Shown here: piece after piece, positions 17,619 through 28,609 of the stretch
Layout: every line of letters begins with the position of its first letter
How positions within the stretch are numbered: the first letter of the stretch is position 1
Source: DATBLE01 sp963791425
Lineage (GTDB): Bacteria > Actinomycetota > Thermoleophilia > Gaiellales > Gaiellaceae
Direction: 5' to 3'
DNA length: 64,000 nt
Assembly: GCA_963791425.1 (NCBI GenBank)
Contig: CAWBSE010000002.1
Coordinates: 281,987-345,986 of the forward strand
Translations under genes and position numbers: made by a program
Notes under the pieces: model-generated
Told to the model about the DNA's origin: nothing
Database searches by the model: none
What the model saw: the letters and a program-made list of their open reading frames with translations, nothing else

Positions 17619-19057
17619 ATGAGAGACGCATGTCAGGCAGCGATCGATGCGGCGCTCGGCGCCGGGGCGTCCTACGCCGACGCGCGGACGGTCGTGCGGC
17701 GGTCGCAGTCGGTCGGCACGCGCAACGGGCGGGTGGTCACGCTTGCCGACGCGGAGTCGGAGGGGATCGGCGTCCGCGTGCTGGTCGGCGGCGCCTGGGG
17801 GTTCGCGTGCGACCGGCGGATGGACACCGCCGGCGCCAGGGACGCGGCGCTCCGCGCCTGCGCGTTCGCCGCGGCGGCCGGGCAGCAACGGCGCCCGCGC
17901 CCTCGCGCCGATCGACGTCCGCTCCGGCAGCTTCCGCCCGACGGTCGAGATCGACCCGTTCGACGTCTCGCTCGAGGACAAGGTCGCGCTCTGCCTGCGC
18001 GCCGAGGACGCGCTCCGGCGCGCCGAGGTGAAGGTCGCCCAGGCGGCGGTGCGGGCGCTGACCGAGACGAAGCTGTTCCTCTCTTCCGACGGCGCCGAGA
18101 TCGACCAGGTGCTGGTCGAGTGCGGCGGCGGGATCGACGCGACCGCGGTCGGCTCGGACGGCGTCGTGCAGGCGCGCAGCTACCCGAGCGCGCACGTCGG
18201 CTCGAGCGCACAGGCCGGCTGGGAGTACGTCGAGTCGCTCGGCGCTCGTGCGCGAGGCGCCGCGCGTCGCCGAGCAGGCGGCGGAACTGCTCCAGGCCGA
18301 CGAGTGCCCCGCCGGCGTCACGACCGTCGTGATCGACCACGAGCAGATGCAGCTGCAGGTGCACGAGTCGGTCGGCCACCCGACCGAGCTCGACCGGGTC
18401 TACGGCACCGAGGCCGCGTACGCCGGCACGAGCTTCCTCAAGCCCGGCGACCTCGGGACACTGCGCTACGGCTCCGAGCACATGAACATCACCGCCGATC
18501 CGACCACGCCGCTCGGGCTCGGCACGTTCGCCTTCGACGACGAGGGCGTCGCCGCCGAGCCGGTGCCGATCGTCTCCGGGGGAACGCTGTCGGGCTTCCT
18601 CACCTCCCGCGAGACCGCCGCCAGGATCGGGCAGGGCGCCGGCGGGTCGATGCGCGCCGACGGCTGGCAGCGGATGCCGCTCGTCCGGATGACGAACCTC
18701 CACCTCGAGCCCGGCACGGGCACGCTCGACGAGCTGATCTCCGAGGTCGACGACGGGATCTACCTCGAGACGAACCGCAGCTGGTCGATCGACGACAAGC
18801 GGCTCAACTTCCAGTTCGGCACCCAGATGGCCTGGGAGATCAAGAAAGGCACCCGCGGCCGGCTTCTCCGAGACGCGACCTACACCGGTGTCACCCCGGT
18901 GTTCTGGGGCTCGCTCGACCGGGTCGGCGGCCCGGAGGAGTGGGTCATGTACGGCCTGACCAACTGCGGCAAGGGCCAGCCGGGCCAGCACGCGCACGTC
19001 TCGCACGGCGCATCCCCCGCCCGGTTCACCAACGTGCAGGTCGGCGTGAAGTCGTGA
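17619..19057 (+). CDS. tldD: TldD metalloprotease subunit, two frameshifts in this sequence
   Basis: The protein can be followed from MRDACQAAIDAALGAGASYA through a frame break near 17885 (an extra G in GGG) and another near 18242 to ARFTNVQVGVKS. The catalytic zinc motif HESVGHPTE (HExxxH) and the glycine-rich C-terminal blocks are intact. TldD pairs with TldE (PmbA) to degrade unfolded peptides and mature ribosomally made peptides. The ATG at 17619 follows GGAGG closely. The stop overlaps the tldE start (GTGA). Single-base breaks without missing protein segments suggest sequence error. Confidence 0.85.
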
Positions 19058-20410
19058 ACGCGCTGGAACTCGCCGAGCGCGCGCTCGCGCTGGCCGAAGC
19101 CGACGAGGCGGAGGCGATCGCCACGACCGAGCACTCGGGCTTCGCCCGCTACGCGGGCAGCGAGGTGCATCAGCCGACACTGATGGACAACGCCACCGTC
19201 CTGCTGCACCTGATCCGCGACGGCCGCAGCGCCTCGGCGAGCACGAACCGCATCGACGACGAGGGCCTCGCCGACCTCGCCCGCCGCGCGACCGCCGCGG
19301 TCGAGAGCGCAAGCCCGGATCCCGACCTGGTGCCGCTCGCGCCGCCGGCCGACCTCCCGCAGGTCGCCGGCTACGACGAGGAGACGGCCGCGCTGACACC
19401 CGAGGACCAGGCGCGGCTCGCCGGCACGGCGATCGCCGCCGCGGGCGACCTCGGGTTGTACGGCTTCTACACCAGCGGCGTGTGCGAGCTGGCGATCGCG
19501 TCGAGCACCGGGCTGCGCGCGTCCGAGCGCACCACCGACGTCTCGTGCCTCGGCCTCGCCGCGGTCGACGGCGCGTCCGGGTACGCCGAGCAGAGCGCCT
19601 GGCGCGCGGCCGACATCGACCCGGCGGCGGTTGCCGAGGAGGCCGCGGCGAAGGCGTCCCGTACCCGCGGTGCGGTCGACCGCCGAGCCGGCTCGCTACC
19701 GCGCGGTGCTCGAGCCGTACGCGATCGCGGAGCTCCTCTACTACAGCTCCTTCGACATGTTCAACGGGCAGGCGCTGCTCGAGGAGCGCAGCTGGTTCGC
19801 GGGCCGCATCGGCGAGCGCCACTTCGATCCGAAGGTGACGCTCGTCGACGACAACCTCGACCCGCGCGGACTGCCGCGCGGGTTCGACCACGAAGGGACG
19901 CCGAAGCAGCGAGTCGTGCTCGTCGAGGACGGCGTGATCCGCGACACCGTCTGGGACCGCGAGACCGCCGCCCGTGCCGGGCGCGAGTCGACCGGCCACG
20001 CGCTGCCCGTGGATTCCCGCGCGTACGGCGCGATCGCGACCGCCGTCCAGCTCGCACCCGGCGAGGCCGAGTCGACCGACGAGCTGGCGGAACTCGTCGG
20101 CGACGGGATCTACGTCACGCGGCTCCACTACCTCGGCGTCGTCAACCCGCGCGAGGGCGTGATCACCGGGATGACCCGCGACGGGACGTTCCGCATCCGC
20201 GACGGGAAGGTCGCCGAGCCGCTGTTCAACCTCCGTTTCACCGTCGCGATGCCCGAGCTGCTCGCCGACGTGCCCGGGCTGACGCGCGACACCCTGCTGG
20301 TCAACCAGAGCGACTTCTACGACGAGCGGTGGGCCTACGGCTACCGTGTTCCGGCAATGGCCACCGCCTGCTTCAACGTGACCGGCGCCGGGTCCGAGCC
20401 CGGGCTCTAG
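19054..20410 (+). CDS. pmbA: TldE/PmbA metalloprotease subunit, one frameshift
   Basis: GTG at 19054 overlaps the tldD stop. The first frame gives MNALELAERALALAEADEAE to about residue 208; a shift near 19680 restores the second part (RYRAVLEPYAIAELLYYSSF to GAGSEPGL at 20410). TldE lacks the HExxxH motif, as expected, and contributes the cap of the TldD active site in the heterodimer. tldD, tldE and the following GDSL gene form one operon, with 8 bases between the last two. Confidence 0.85.
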
Positions 20411-20418
20411 GGCTCCCG

Positions 20419-21729
20419 ATGCGTCGCCTTGCGGCTTTTCTCGCCGTGCTCGCCGTGCTGGTCCCCGCGGGCGCGACCGGCGCCCGCGCACCTGTCCGGC
20501 TGACGCTCGGCTACTCCGTCCCGCCCCGCTACGGGCTGCCGGTCGCGGTCGCGCCCGCCGCCTGGCCGGCGCTCGTCACCGTCCGCTGGCCCGACGGACG
20601 GCCGTGCACCGGCACGTACACGTGGACGATCGGCGGGCACGCGAACACGTTCGTCCAGCAGAAGGACTCACTCGGCCGGCCGACCTGCGTCTTCCGGTTC
20701 GACGGCTTCCCGGCGCTCGACCATCCGTACCGGGTCGACGTCGCCGCCACGCGCGCCGGGGTGCACGGGGCCGGCCGGACGCAGGTGACGATCCACGACA
20801 CGCTCGTCGTCGGGCTCGGCGACTCGAACGCCTCCGGGGAAGGCAATCCCGACCACGCGATCGCGCCCGTACGCTGGCAGGACCGCCGCTGCCACCGCTC
20901 CGCGAACGGGTTCGAGGCGCTGACGGCGTCGCGGCTCGAGAAGGCGAGCGACAAGAGCTCGGTCACCTACATCCCGCTCGCCTGCTCCGGGGCGGCGATC
21001 ATCACCGGGCTGCTCGCCCCCTACGCGGGCATCGAGCCCGTCGGCACGACCAAGGTGCCGGCGCAGATCCAGGCGATGAAGGCGCAGCTCGGAACGCGGA
21101 CACCGGACGCCGTGCTGGTCAGCATCGGGATCAACGACCTCGGCTTCGGGAACGTCGCGTTCTTCTGCTTCGACGACGGCGTCGACGCGAAGGCCGCCGC
21201 GACGGTCGACTGCTGGACAAAGCGGTACCCGAGCGCGACCTCGCCGGTGACGCTGAAGGCGTGGGTCCGCGCCCGCGCTGCGCTGCTGCCGGGGCGCTAC
21301 GCGCAGCTCGCCGCCGCGTTCCAGCGTGCGGGGATCCCGGCGTCGAAGATCTACGTCACCGAGTACCCGAACGGGACGCGCGACGCGGCGGGCGCGACCT
21401 GCAACCCGCTCGTCCCGTACCTCGACGGCACGGCATTCGGCTTCCCGCTGCGCGGCGAGATCACCCGCGCCGAGGCGGCGCAGGCCGAGACCGAGGTGGT
21501 GCAGACGGTGAACCGCGAGCTCGCCCGGGCGGCCACGGCGTACGGCTGGCACTTCGTCTCCGGGATCGCCGCCGCGACGGCGCCACACGGGCTCTGCGCG
21601 GCGCAGCCCTGGTTCGTCAGCGTGGCCGGCTCACTGATCGCGCAGCACGACGCGTTCGGGACGCTGCATCCGAACGCCCTCGGCCAGCAGGCGACGACCA
21701 CCGCCGTGCTTGCCGCGTTGCCCTTCTAG
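20419..21729 (+). CDS. Secreted SGNH/GDSL-family hydrolase
   Basis: 436 residues. A signal peptide spans residues 1-22 (RRLAAFLAVLAVLVPAGATG), followed by a beta-rich segment (25-125) and an SGNH hydrolase domain: block I GLGDSNASGEGNPD with nucleophile Ser136, block III GINDLGFGN and block V HPNALGQ with the catalytic Asp/His region near the C-terminus. Such enzymes act as extracellular esterases or lipases. It is the third gene of the tldD-tldE operon, but a functional link is not evident. The TAG stop overlaps that of the convergent secG. Confidence 0.85.
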   Translation: MRRLAAFLAVLAVLVPAGATGARAPVRLTLGYSVPPRYGLPVAVAPAAWPALVTVRWPDGRPCTGTYTWTIGGHANTFVQQKDSLGRPTCVFRFDGFPALDHPYRVDVAATRAGVHGAGRTQVTIHDTLVVGLGDSNASGEGNPDHAIAPVRWQDRRCHRSANGFEALTASRLEKASDKSSVTYIPLACSGAAIITGLLAPYAGIEPVGTTKVPAQIQAMKAQLGTRTPDAVLVSIGINDLGFGNVAFFCFDDGVDAKAAATVDCWTKRYPSATSPVTLKAWVRARAALLPGRYAQLAAAFQRAGIPASKIYVTEYPNGTRDAAGATCNPLVPYLDGTAFGFPLRGEITRAEAAQAETEVVQTVNRELARAATAYGWHFVSGIAAATAPHGLCAAQPWFVSVAGSLIAQHDAFGTLHPNALGQQATTTAVLAALPF

Positions 21730-21963
21730 AGCAGGTGGAACAGCGCGACGGTGCAGATGCCGAACGCCAGCGCCACGACACAGGTCAGGCGCGTCAGGTT
21801 CCGCTCGACGATGTGGGTGCCGCCCTGTGACTGCGGGCGTGAAGCCCATGCCGCCGAGGCCGGCGTCGCGGCCGGAGTGCATGAGGATCAGACCGATCAG
21901 CGAGATCGACAGCAGCACCTGGAGAACGGCGCAGGCCTGGAGCGTGATTCCGGCGACGAGCAC
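21726..21963 (-). CDS. secG: Preprotein translocase subunit SecG, frameshifted
   Basis: Two membrane helices joined by a glycine-rich cytoplasmic loop. The first frame reads VLQVLLSISLIGLILMHSGR and GLGGMGFTPA; after a one- or two-base shift near 21835 it continues SQGGTHIVERNLTRLTCVVA and ends in FHLL at 21726. The 78-residue total matches actinobacterial SecG. SecG is part of the SecYEG channel and single-copy, so a genuine null is unlikely and the indel is probably an error. Confidence 0.8.
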
Positions 21964-21981
21964 GCGCGTAAGGGTAGCGAT

Positions 21982-22347
21982 TTACGCCGCGATGTCGAGG
22001 ATTGCGACCACGAGTTCCGCAGCGATCCGGTCCTTCGTCACGTAGCCGGCGGCGCCCGCGCCACGGGCGGCGTCGACGTCCTCCTGGGCGTCCGAGCCGG
22101 TCACCATCAGCACGCGTGCCTCCGGGTGGAGATCGAGGATCCGCTTCGTCGCCGCGACACCGTCCAGCCCCGGCATGCTGATGTCCATCAGGACGACGTC
22201 GGGCGTGAGATCGTCGGCCTGCGAGACGGCGTCGTCGCCGGACACGGCGAGGCCGACCACCTCGATCCGGTCGTCCGCGGACAGAATCGCACGCAACGCT
22301 TCGGCGAAGAGGCGATGATCGTCTGCGATCAACACCCTGACTGACAC
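21982..22347 (-). CDS. Stand-alone response-regulator receiver domain
   Basis: 121 residues containing only a CheY-like receiver: LIADDHRLFAEALR, phospho-acceptor Asp55 in VVLMDISMPG, and Lys in YVTKDRIAAE. No output domain follows, so it acts by protein contact or as a phosphate sink. Its sequence is of the NarL type (DDHRLF), so it may derive from a regulator that lost its helix-turn-helix; a clean stop follows EL VVAILDIAA. GTG start at 22347. No kinase is adjacent. Confidence 0.82.
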   Translation of the reverse strand: MSVRVLIADDHRLFAEALRAILSADDRIEVVGLAVSGDDAVSQADDLTPDVVLMDISMPGLDGVAATKRILDLHPEARVLMVTGSDAQEDVDAARGAGAAGYVTKDRIAAELVVAILDIAA

Positions 22348-22396
22348 GGCCCCTTGATTGCAGCAGAATGGCGCCGAAGAGGGAAGGGGGAACCGC

Positions 22397-22597
22397 GTGG
22401 ACGATGTCCGCGAGAAGATCCAGAAGCTGCTGATCACCGGCGACAACCGCCTGAAACAGGGCGTTTCGCCCCAGAAGGTGCGCGCCACCTACGAGGAGGC
22501 GCTCGAGCTCGCGCGGGAGAACGGCATGGAGGACCGGATCCGGCCGCTCGTCGAGGTCAGGCTCGCCGATCTCGATCGGCTCGCCTCCGAAGGCTGA
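22397..22597 (+). CDS. Small conserved-looking helical protein of unknown function
   Basis: 66 residues, charged and predicted all-helical, for example LLITGDNRLKQGVSPQKVRA followed by TYEEALELARENGMEDRI, recalling a single TPR-like hairpin. GTG 22397 has a strong ribosome site (AGGGGGAA) and lies 49 bases from the divergent receiver gene. A katG remnant abuts its stop. The family is not recognised. Confidence 0.65.
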   Translation: MDDVREKIQKLLITGDNRLKQGVSPQKVRATYEEALELARENGMEDRIRPLVEVRLADLDRLASEG

Positions 22598-22608
22598 TCC
22601 ATCTGCCT

Positions 22609-24065
<1,457 letters not shown>

Positions 24066-24131
24066 CCGCATCGCCTGCGACTCTCCATCCGGATTCTGAG
24101 TCGTGTGCACGCGGACAAGGAGAAGCGACCA

Positions 24132-24872
24132 ATGAAGAAGGAGTTGCAGAAGTACCTCGCCGAGGTCTTCGGCACGTTTGTGCTCGTGTTCATCGGCGCA
24201 GGTGCCGTGATCGGCTTCGGAAGCGGCGCGGCCCCGTTCGCCTTCGGCATCGCGTTGTTGGCCGGCCTCTACACCTTCGGCGAGGTCTCGGGCGGGCACT
24301 TCAACCCGATCGTCTCGCTCGTCATGCTCCTCGACCGGAGGATGACCGCGAAGGAGATCGGGCCGTACTGGGTCGCCCAGTTCGTCGGTGCGACGCTGGC
24401 GGCGCTCGGACTACTGCTGATGACGTCGAGCGACGACGTCGCCAAGGCGGCGACCGTGCCGTCGGCGCAGTACGGCGTCCGCGCCGCGTTCTTCGTCGAG
24501 CTCTTCTGCTCGGCGATCTTCATGCTCGTCATCCTCCAGGTGACGAAGAGCCAGGCCGCAAAGAGCACGGTCTTCGTCGCGATCGGGCTCACGCTGCTGG
24601 CGATCCACTTCTGTGCAGTCCCGTTCAGCGGCTCGTCCGTGAACCCGGCCCGGAGCTTCGGCACCGCGCTGGTCGGCTGGACGTGGACGGACTTCTGGAT
24701 CTACGTCGTCGCCCCGCCCGCGGGGGCGATCCTCGGCTGGGTGATCTACGCCGTGGTGATCAAGGGCGACATGGACCTGAAGGACGACATCAAGGCGTTC
24801 CGCAAGGACGTCGGCGGCGCCATCGGCGGCGGCGACAAGCCCAGCACGCCCGAGGGCGGCGCGACCGCCTAG
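24132..24872 (+). CDS. Aquaporin / glycerol-facilitator family (MIP) channel
   Basis: 246 residues with six membrane helices and two half-helix motifs: GGHFNPIVS (NPI at 58-60, where most members have NPA) and SGSSVNPARSFG near residue 185. The second motif is canonical. The channel passes water or small neutral solutes; selectivity is uncertain because of the NPI change. A hydrophilic glycine/lysine tail follows. ATG 24132 has AAGGAGAAG upstream. Its end overlaps by 4 bases the end of the convergent glycosyltransferase. It follows the katG remnant. Confidence 0.9.
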   Translation: MKKELQKYLAEVFGTFVLVFIGAGAVIGFGSGAAPFAFGIALLAGLYTFGEVSGGHFNPIVSLVMLLDRRMTAKEIGPYWVAQFVGATLAALGLLLMTSSDDVAKAATVPSAQYGVRAAFFVELFCSAIFMLVILQVTKSQAAKSTVFVAIGLTLLAIHFCAVPFSGSSVNPARSFGTALVGWTWTDFWIYVVAPPAGAILGWVIYAVVIKGDMDLKDDIKAFRKDVGGAIGGGDKPSTPEGGATA

Positions 24873-25867
24873 TTCTCCGATCCGGAGGGGGCCGCTCCGG
24901 CGGCCCTCTCCAGGATCGCCTCGATTCGCTCGGCCTGGCGCCTGACGTCGTGCTCGGCGGCGGCCGCGCGCGCGGCGTCGTTCGGGCACGGCAGCGCCGC
25001 CGCGCGGCGCAGGCCGTCGAGGATCTCGTCCTCGGAGCCGGGGTCGACGAGCACACCGGCCTCCGGCGGGACGAACTCGGGTGGGCCGCCGATCTTCGTG
25101 GCGACGACCGGACGGCCGGTCGCAAGGCCCTCGAGGATCGCCTGACCGAACGGCTCGACCAGGCTGGGCGCGCAGAGCACGCGCGCGGCGGCGATGTGCG
25201 CCGGAACCTCGTCGTACGGCACGGCGCCGGTCACGGTGATCCCGGGGCGCCCCTCGAGCTGCGGGCGCAGCGGCCCGTCGCCGACGAACGTCAGCGTCCC
25301 CTCGCCCAGCCGCTCGAACGCGCTCGCGAGCCGGAGCACGTTCTTCCGGTCGGTCAACGAGCCGACGCAGACGAAGCCGGAGCCTGCGGGCGCGACCGGG
25401 AAGCGATCGAGGTCGACGCCGCAGTCGACGACCTCGACCTTGCCGATCGCCGCCGTCACCTTGCCCTCCAGCTCCCTGCGCAGCCAGTCCGAGACCGCGA
25501 TCACCGTTGCCGCCCGGCCGACCACGTAGCGCGTCGCCGCAGCCGCGCCCGCGACACGGCCAATGTTCGCGACGTCCTGGCCGTGCGCGGTGACGACGAG
25601 CGGCGCGCGCGAGGCCAGCGCCGCGGCCAGCCCCGCCGGGACGAGGAAGTGCGCGTAGACGACGTCCGGCTCGAACGCTTTCGCGGTCCTGCGCGCGTCG
25701 CGCGCCAGCTGCAAGTGGCGGAGCTTGCCGCCGTCGCGCCGGTCGACGACGGCGCGCTCGATCTCGTGGCCGCGCGCGACGAGCTGCGTCTCGAGCTGGG
25801 CGACGAACACGCCGAGGTCGGGATCGTCGGGGCCGGGGTACATCTGGGAGACGAGGAGGATCTTCAC
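24869..25867 (-). CDS. Glycosyltransferase family 4 protein
   Basis: 332 residues with two Rossmann-like halves (GT-B). N-terminal KILLVSQMYPG with LGVFVAQLETQLVARGHEIE, then the linker VVDCGVDLDRFP, the donor-binding VGSLTDRKNV and the C-terminal EPFGQAILEGLATGRPVVAT with the ExxxxxxxE pattern of retaining GT4 enzymes. It probably adds a sugar to a cell-envelope glycolipid or polysaccharide. GTG 25867 overlaps the stop of the permease remnant upstream (GTGA). The long upstream extension of the frame is not conserved. Confidence 0.85.
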   Translation of the reverse strand: MKILLVSQMYPGPDDPDLGVFVAQLETQLVARGHEIERAVVDRRDGGKLRHLQLARDARRTAKAFEPDVVYAHFLVPAGLAAALASRAPLVVTAHGQDVANIGRVAGAAAATRYVVGRAATVIAVSDWLRRELEGKVTAAIGKVEVVDCGVDLDRFPVAPAGSGFVCVGSLTDRKNVLRLASAFERLGEGTLTFVGDGPLRPQLEGRPGITVTGAVPYDEVPAHIAAARVLCAPSLVEPFGQAILEGLATGRPVVATKIGGPPEFVPPEAGVLVDPGSEDEILDGLRRAAALPCPNDAARAAAAEHDVRRQAERIEAILERAAGAAPSGSEN

Positions 25868-26010
25868 GCGATCGCGTCGCTCCCCGCCGAGGCGCCGAAC
25901 CTGGTCCGGCCCGCGCGCGGGCTGGTGGTGATCGTCGGGTCGATGATCACGGCGAGCAGGTCGACGAACAGGTTGAGCACGATGATCATCGTGCCTGTGA
26001 ACAGGGGCTG
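25864..26010 (-). pseudogene. C-terminal remnant of a DppB/OppB-type peptide permease
   Basis: Only the last 45 or so codons are present: LFTGTMIIVLNLFVDLLAVI followed by IDPTITT and a short tail ending in TGA at 25864. This matches the last membrane helix and the DPR/T tail of binding-protein-dependent permeases. No start or upstream part exists; the remnant abuts the end of the methylmalonyl-CoA mutase gene. It is the second peptide-transporter fragment in the window. Confidence 0.6.
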
Positions 26011-26106
26011 TAGAGCTCGACAGCGACACCGTCCACCGGTGCCGGACCGGGCCGGGTCGTGACGGAAACGCTCACGGCGGCGAATCATGCACGGCCCGGA
26101 GGCGGG

Positions 26107-27687
26107 TCAGGCTCGCTGCGCGTCGAACGTGCCCCACTCCTCGCGGAGCACGTCGCAGATCTCGCCGACCGTGCTGCGGGCGCGGAGCGCCTCGCGCATC
26201 GGTGGGAGGAGGTTCGCCTCGCCGCCGGCGACACGGCGCACCTCGGCCAGCGCAGCTTCGGCTTCGGCGGCGTTCCGTTCGGCGCGCACGCGGGCGGTGC
26301 GCTCGAGCTGGCGGCGCTCGATCGCGGGGTCGAGGCGGTGGAGGTCGATCTGCTCCGCCTCGTCCTCGGTGAATCGGTTGACGCCGACGACGACGCGGTC
26401 GCCCGCCTCGACCTGCTGGGTGTAGCGGTAGGCGGCGTCCTCGATCTCGCCCTGGACGAAGCCCTGCTCGACCGCGGCGACCGCGCCGCCGAGCTCCTCG
26501 ATCCGGTCGATCAGCTCGAGCGCGCGCGCCTCGATCTCCACGGTGAGCTCCTCGATGAAGTACGCGCCGCCGAGCGGGTCGGCGGTGTCGGTCGCGCCCG
26601 CCTCGTTCTGGAGGATCTGCTGCGTGCGGAGCGCGATCGTCGCGGCGTGCTCGGACGGGAGCGCGAGCGCCTCGTCGAACGAGTTCGTATGCAGCGACTG
26701 GGCGCCGCCGCACACCGCGGACAGCGCCTGGATCGCCACGCGCACGATGTTGTTCTCGGGCTGCTGCGCCGTGAGCGTCGAGCCGCCGGTCTGCGCGTGG
26801 AAGCGCAGTGCCAGCGCGCGCTGATTGGTCACGCCGAGCCGCTCGCGGAGCAGCTTCGCCCACAGCCGGCGCGCCGCGCGAAACTTCGCGACCTCCTGGA
26901 AGAAGTGATTGTGCGCGTTGAAGAAGAACGAGAGCCGCTCGCCGAACTCGTCGGGCGCCAGCCCGGCGTCGATCGCCGCCCGGCAGTACGCCAGCCCGTT
27001 GGCGAGCGTGAACGCGACCTCCTGCACCGCGGTCGAGCCCGCCTCGCGAATGTGGTACCCGGAGATCGAGATCATGTTCCAGCTCGGCAGGCGCTCCGAG
27101 CAGTACGCGAACAGGTCGGTGGTCAGCCGCATCGACGGCCGCGGCGGGAAGATGTAGTTCCCGCGGGCGACGTACTCCTTGAGGATGTCGTTCTGGACGG
27201 TCCCGCGCAGCGCGTCCCCCGCGACGCCCTGCTCCTCGGCGACCAGCTCGTACAGGAGCAGGAGCAGCGACGCCGGCGCGTTGATCGTCATCGACGTCGA
27301 GACGGTGTCGAGCGGGATGCCGTCAAAGAGCAGTTCCATGTCGGCGAGCGAGTCGATCGCGACGCCGGTCCGCCCCACCTCCCCGGCGGCACGCGGGTCG
27401 TCGGAGTCGAGCCCGAGCTGCGTCGGCAGGTCGAAGGCGGTCGAGAGACCGGTCTGGCCGCGCTCGAGCAGGTAGCGGAACCGCCCGTTCGTCTCCTCGG
27501 CCGACCCGAACCCCGCGTACTGGCGCATCGTCCACGGCCGGCCGCGGTACATCGTCGGGTACGGCCCGCGCGTGAACGGGAATTCGCCGGGAAGCTCCGG
27601 CTCCAGACCGGCCACGTCGTCGGCCGTGTAGACGGACTGCACCTCGATCCCGGAGTCCGTCTCGCGGCGATCGTCCGTCGGCGCCAT
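26107..27687 (-). CDS. Methylmalonyl-CoA mutase, large (catalytic) subunit without B12 domain
   Basis: 526 residues forming the substrate-binding TIM barrel: RGPYPTMYRGRPWTMRQYAG, FDLPTQLGLDSDDP, NGRFRYLLERGQTGLSTAFD region, NMISISGYHIREAG and GGSTLTAQQPENNIVRVA are hallmarks. The cobalamin-binding domain (DxHxxG) is absent, so it works with a separate small B12 subunit, as in split actinobacterial and archaeal mutases; no such gene is in the window. It interconverts (R)-methylmalonyl-CoA and succinyl-CoA in propionate metabolism. Frame intact; ATG at 27687. Confidence 0.92.
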   Translation of the reverse strand: MAPTDDRRETDSGIEVQSVYTADDVAGLEPELPGEFPFTRGPYPTMYRGRPWTMRQYAGFGSAEETNGRFRYLLERGQTGLSTAFDLPTQLGLDSDDPRAAGEVGRTGVAIDSLADMELLFDGIPLDTVSTSMTINAPASLLLLLYELVAEEQGVAGDALRGTVQNDILKEYVARGNYIFPPRPSMRLTTDLFAYCSERLPSWNMISISGYHIREAGSTAVQEVAFTLANGLAYCRAAIDAGLAPDEFGERLSFFFNAHNHFFQEVAKFRAARRLWAKLLRERLGVTNQRALALRFHAQTGGSTLTAQQPENNIVRVAIQALSAVCGGAQSLHTNSFDEALALPSEHAATIALRTQQILQNEAGATDTADPLGGAYFIEELTVEIEARALELIDRIEELGGAVAAVEQGFVQGEIEDAAYRYTQQVEAGDRVVVGVNRFTEDEAEQIDLHRLDPAIERRQLERTARVRAERNAAEAEAALAEVRRVAGGEANLLPPMREALRARSTVGEICDVLREEWGTFDAQRA

Positions 27688-27712
27688 TCCGCCACTGTAC
27701 TAGGGTGGCGGC

Positions 27713-28609
27713 ATGGCCCCCGTCGTCGTCGCGGAGTCGCTGACCAAGCGCTTCGGCAAGCTCACGGCCGTCGAGGATCTGTCGTTCGCGCTCGAGCCCG
27801 GGACGATCACCGGCTTCCTCGGCCCGAACGGCGCCGGCAAGACGACCACGCTGCGGATGCTGCTCGGCCTGGCGGCGCCGACGAGCGGGCGTGCGCTCGT
27901 GTTCGACCAGCCGTACGCCCATCTCGACCGCCCGGCTCTGCGCGTCGGCGCGGTGCTCGAGGCGACCGACTTCCATCCGGGCCGGTCGGGGCGCAACCAC
28001 CTGCTCACCCTGGGCCGCGCCACGGGCATCCCCGACTCGCGCGCCGACGAGGTGCTGCGCCTCGTCGAACTGGAGAGCGCAGCCGGGCGGCGCGTGAAGG
28101 GCTACTCGCTCGGCATGCGGCAGCGACTCGGCCTCGCGGCCGCGCTGCTCGGCGATCCCGACCTCCTCGTCCTCGACGAGCCCGCCAACGGCCTCGACCC
28201 CGAAGGCGTCCGCTGGCTGCGCGACTTCCTCCGCGCCTTCGCCGACCAGGGCCGCACCGTGTTCGTGTCGAGCCACGTGCTGGCAGAGGTCGCGCAGACC
28301 GTCGACCAGGTGCTGATCATCAACCGCGGCAAGCTGGTGATCGAGTCGCCGCTCGCCGAGCTCACCGCGCGGGTCGGCGGCGCGGTGCGCGTGCGGACGC
28401 CGAAGCGCGCCGAGCTGGAGCAGGCGCTCCGCGCCGCGCAGATCGAGCCCACGCAGACGGCGGACGGCGCGCTGCTCGCTCCCGGTGCGACCGCCGAGCG
28501 TGTCGGCGAGATCGCGTTCGCCGCCGGCGTTCCGCTCCACGAACTGACGACCGAAGGAACCTCGCTCGAGGAGGTCTTCCTCCAGCTGACCTCGGACGAG
28601 GCGAAATGA
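27713..28609 (+). CDS. ABC transporter ATP-binding protein (CcmA/drug-export type)
   Basis: 298 residues with Walker A GPNGAGKTTT, signature YSLGMRQRLGLAAALL, Walker B LLVLDEPANGLDP and the switch His in VFVSSHVLAEV. A C-terminal domain of about 80 residues follows, as in exporters of the DrrA/CcmA/NatA group. It overlaps the permease by ATGA and energises it. It is divergent from the mutase gene across 25 bp. Confidence 0.9.
   Translation: MAPVVVAESLTKRFGKLTAVEDLSFALEPGTITGFLGPNGAGKTTTLRMLLGLAAPTSGRALVFDQPYAHLDRPALRVGAVLEATDFHPGRSGRNHLLTLGRATGIPDSRADEVLRLVELESAAGRRVKGYSLGMRQRLGLAAALLGDPDLLVLDEPANGLDPEGVRWLRDFLRAFADQGRTVFVSSHVLAEVAQTVDQVLIINRGKLVIESPLAELTARVGGAVRVRTPKRAELEQALRAAQIEPTQTADGALLAPGATAERVGEIAFAAGVPLHELTTEGTSLEEVFLQLTSDEAK

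Noticed and set aside
17672..20491. 939-codon open frame on the minus strand
   Set aside because: Antisense to tldD and tldE, which have clear catalytic motifs; composition is Arg-rich and low-complexity.
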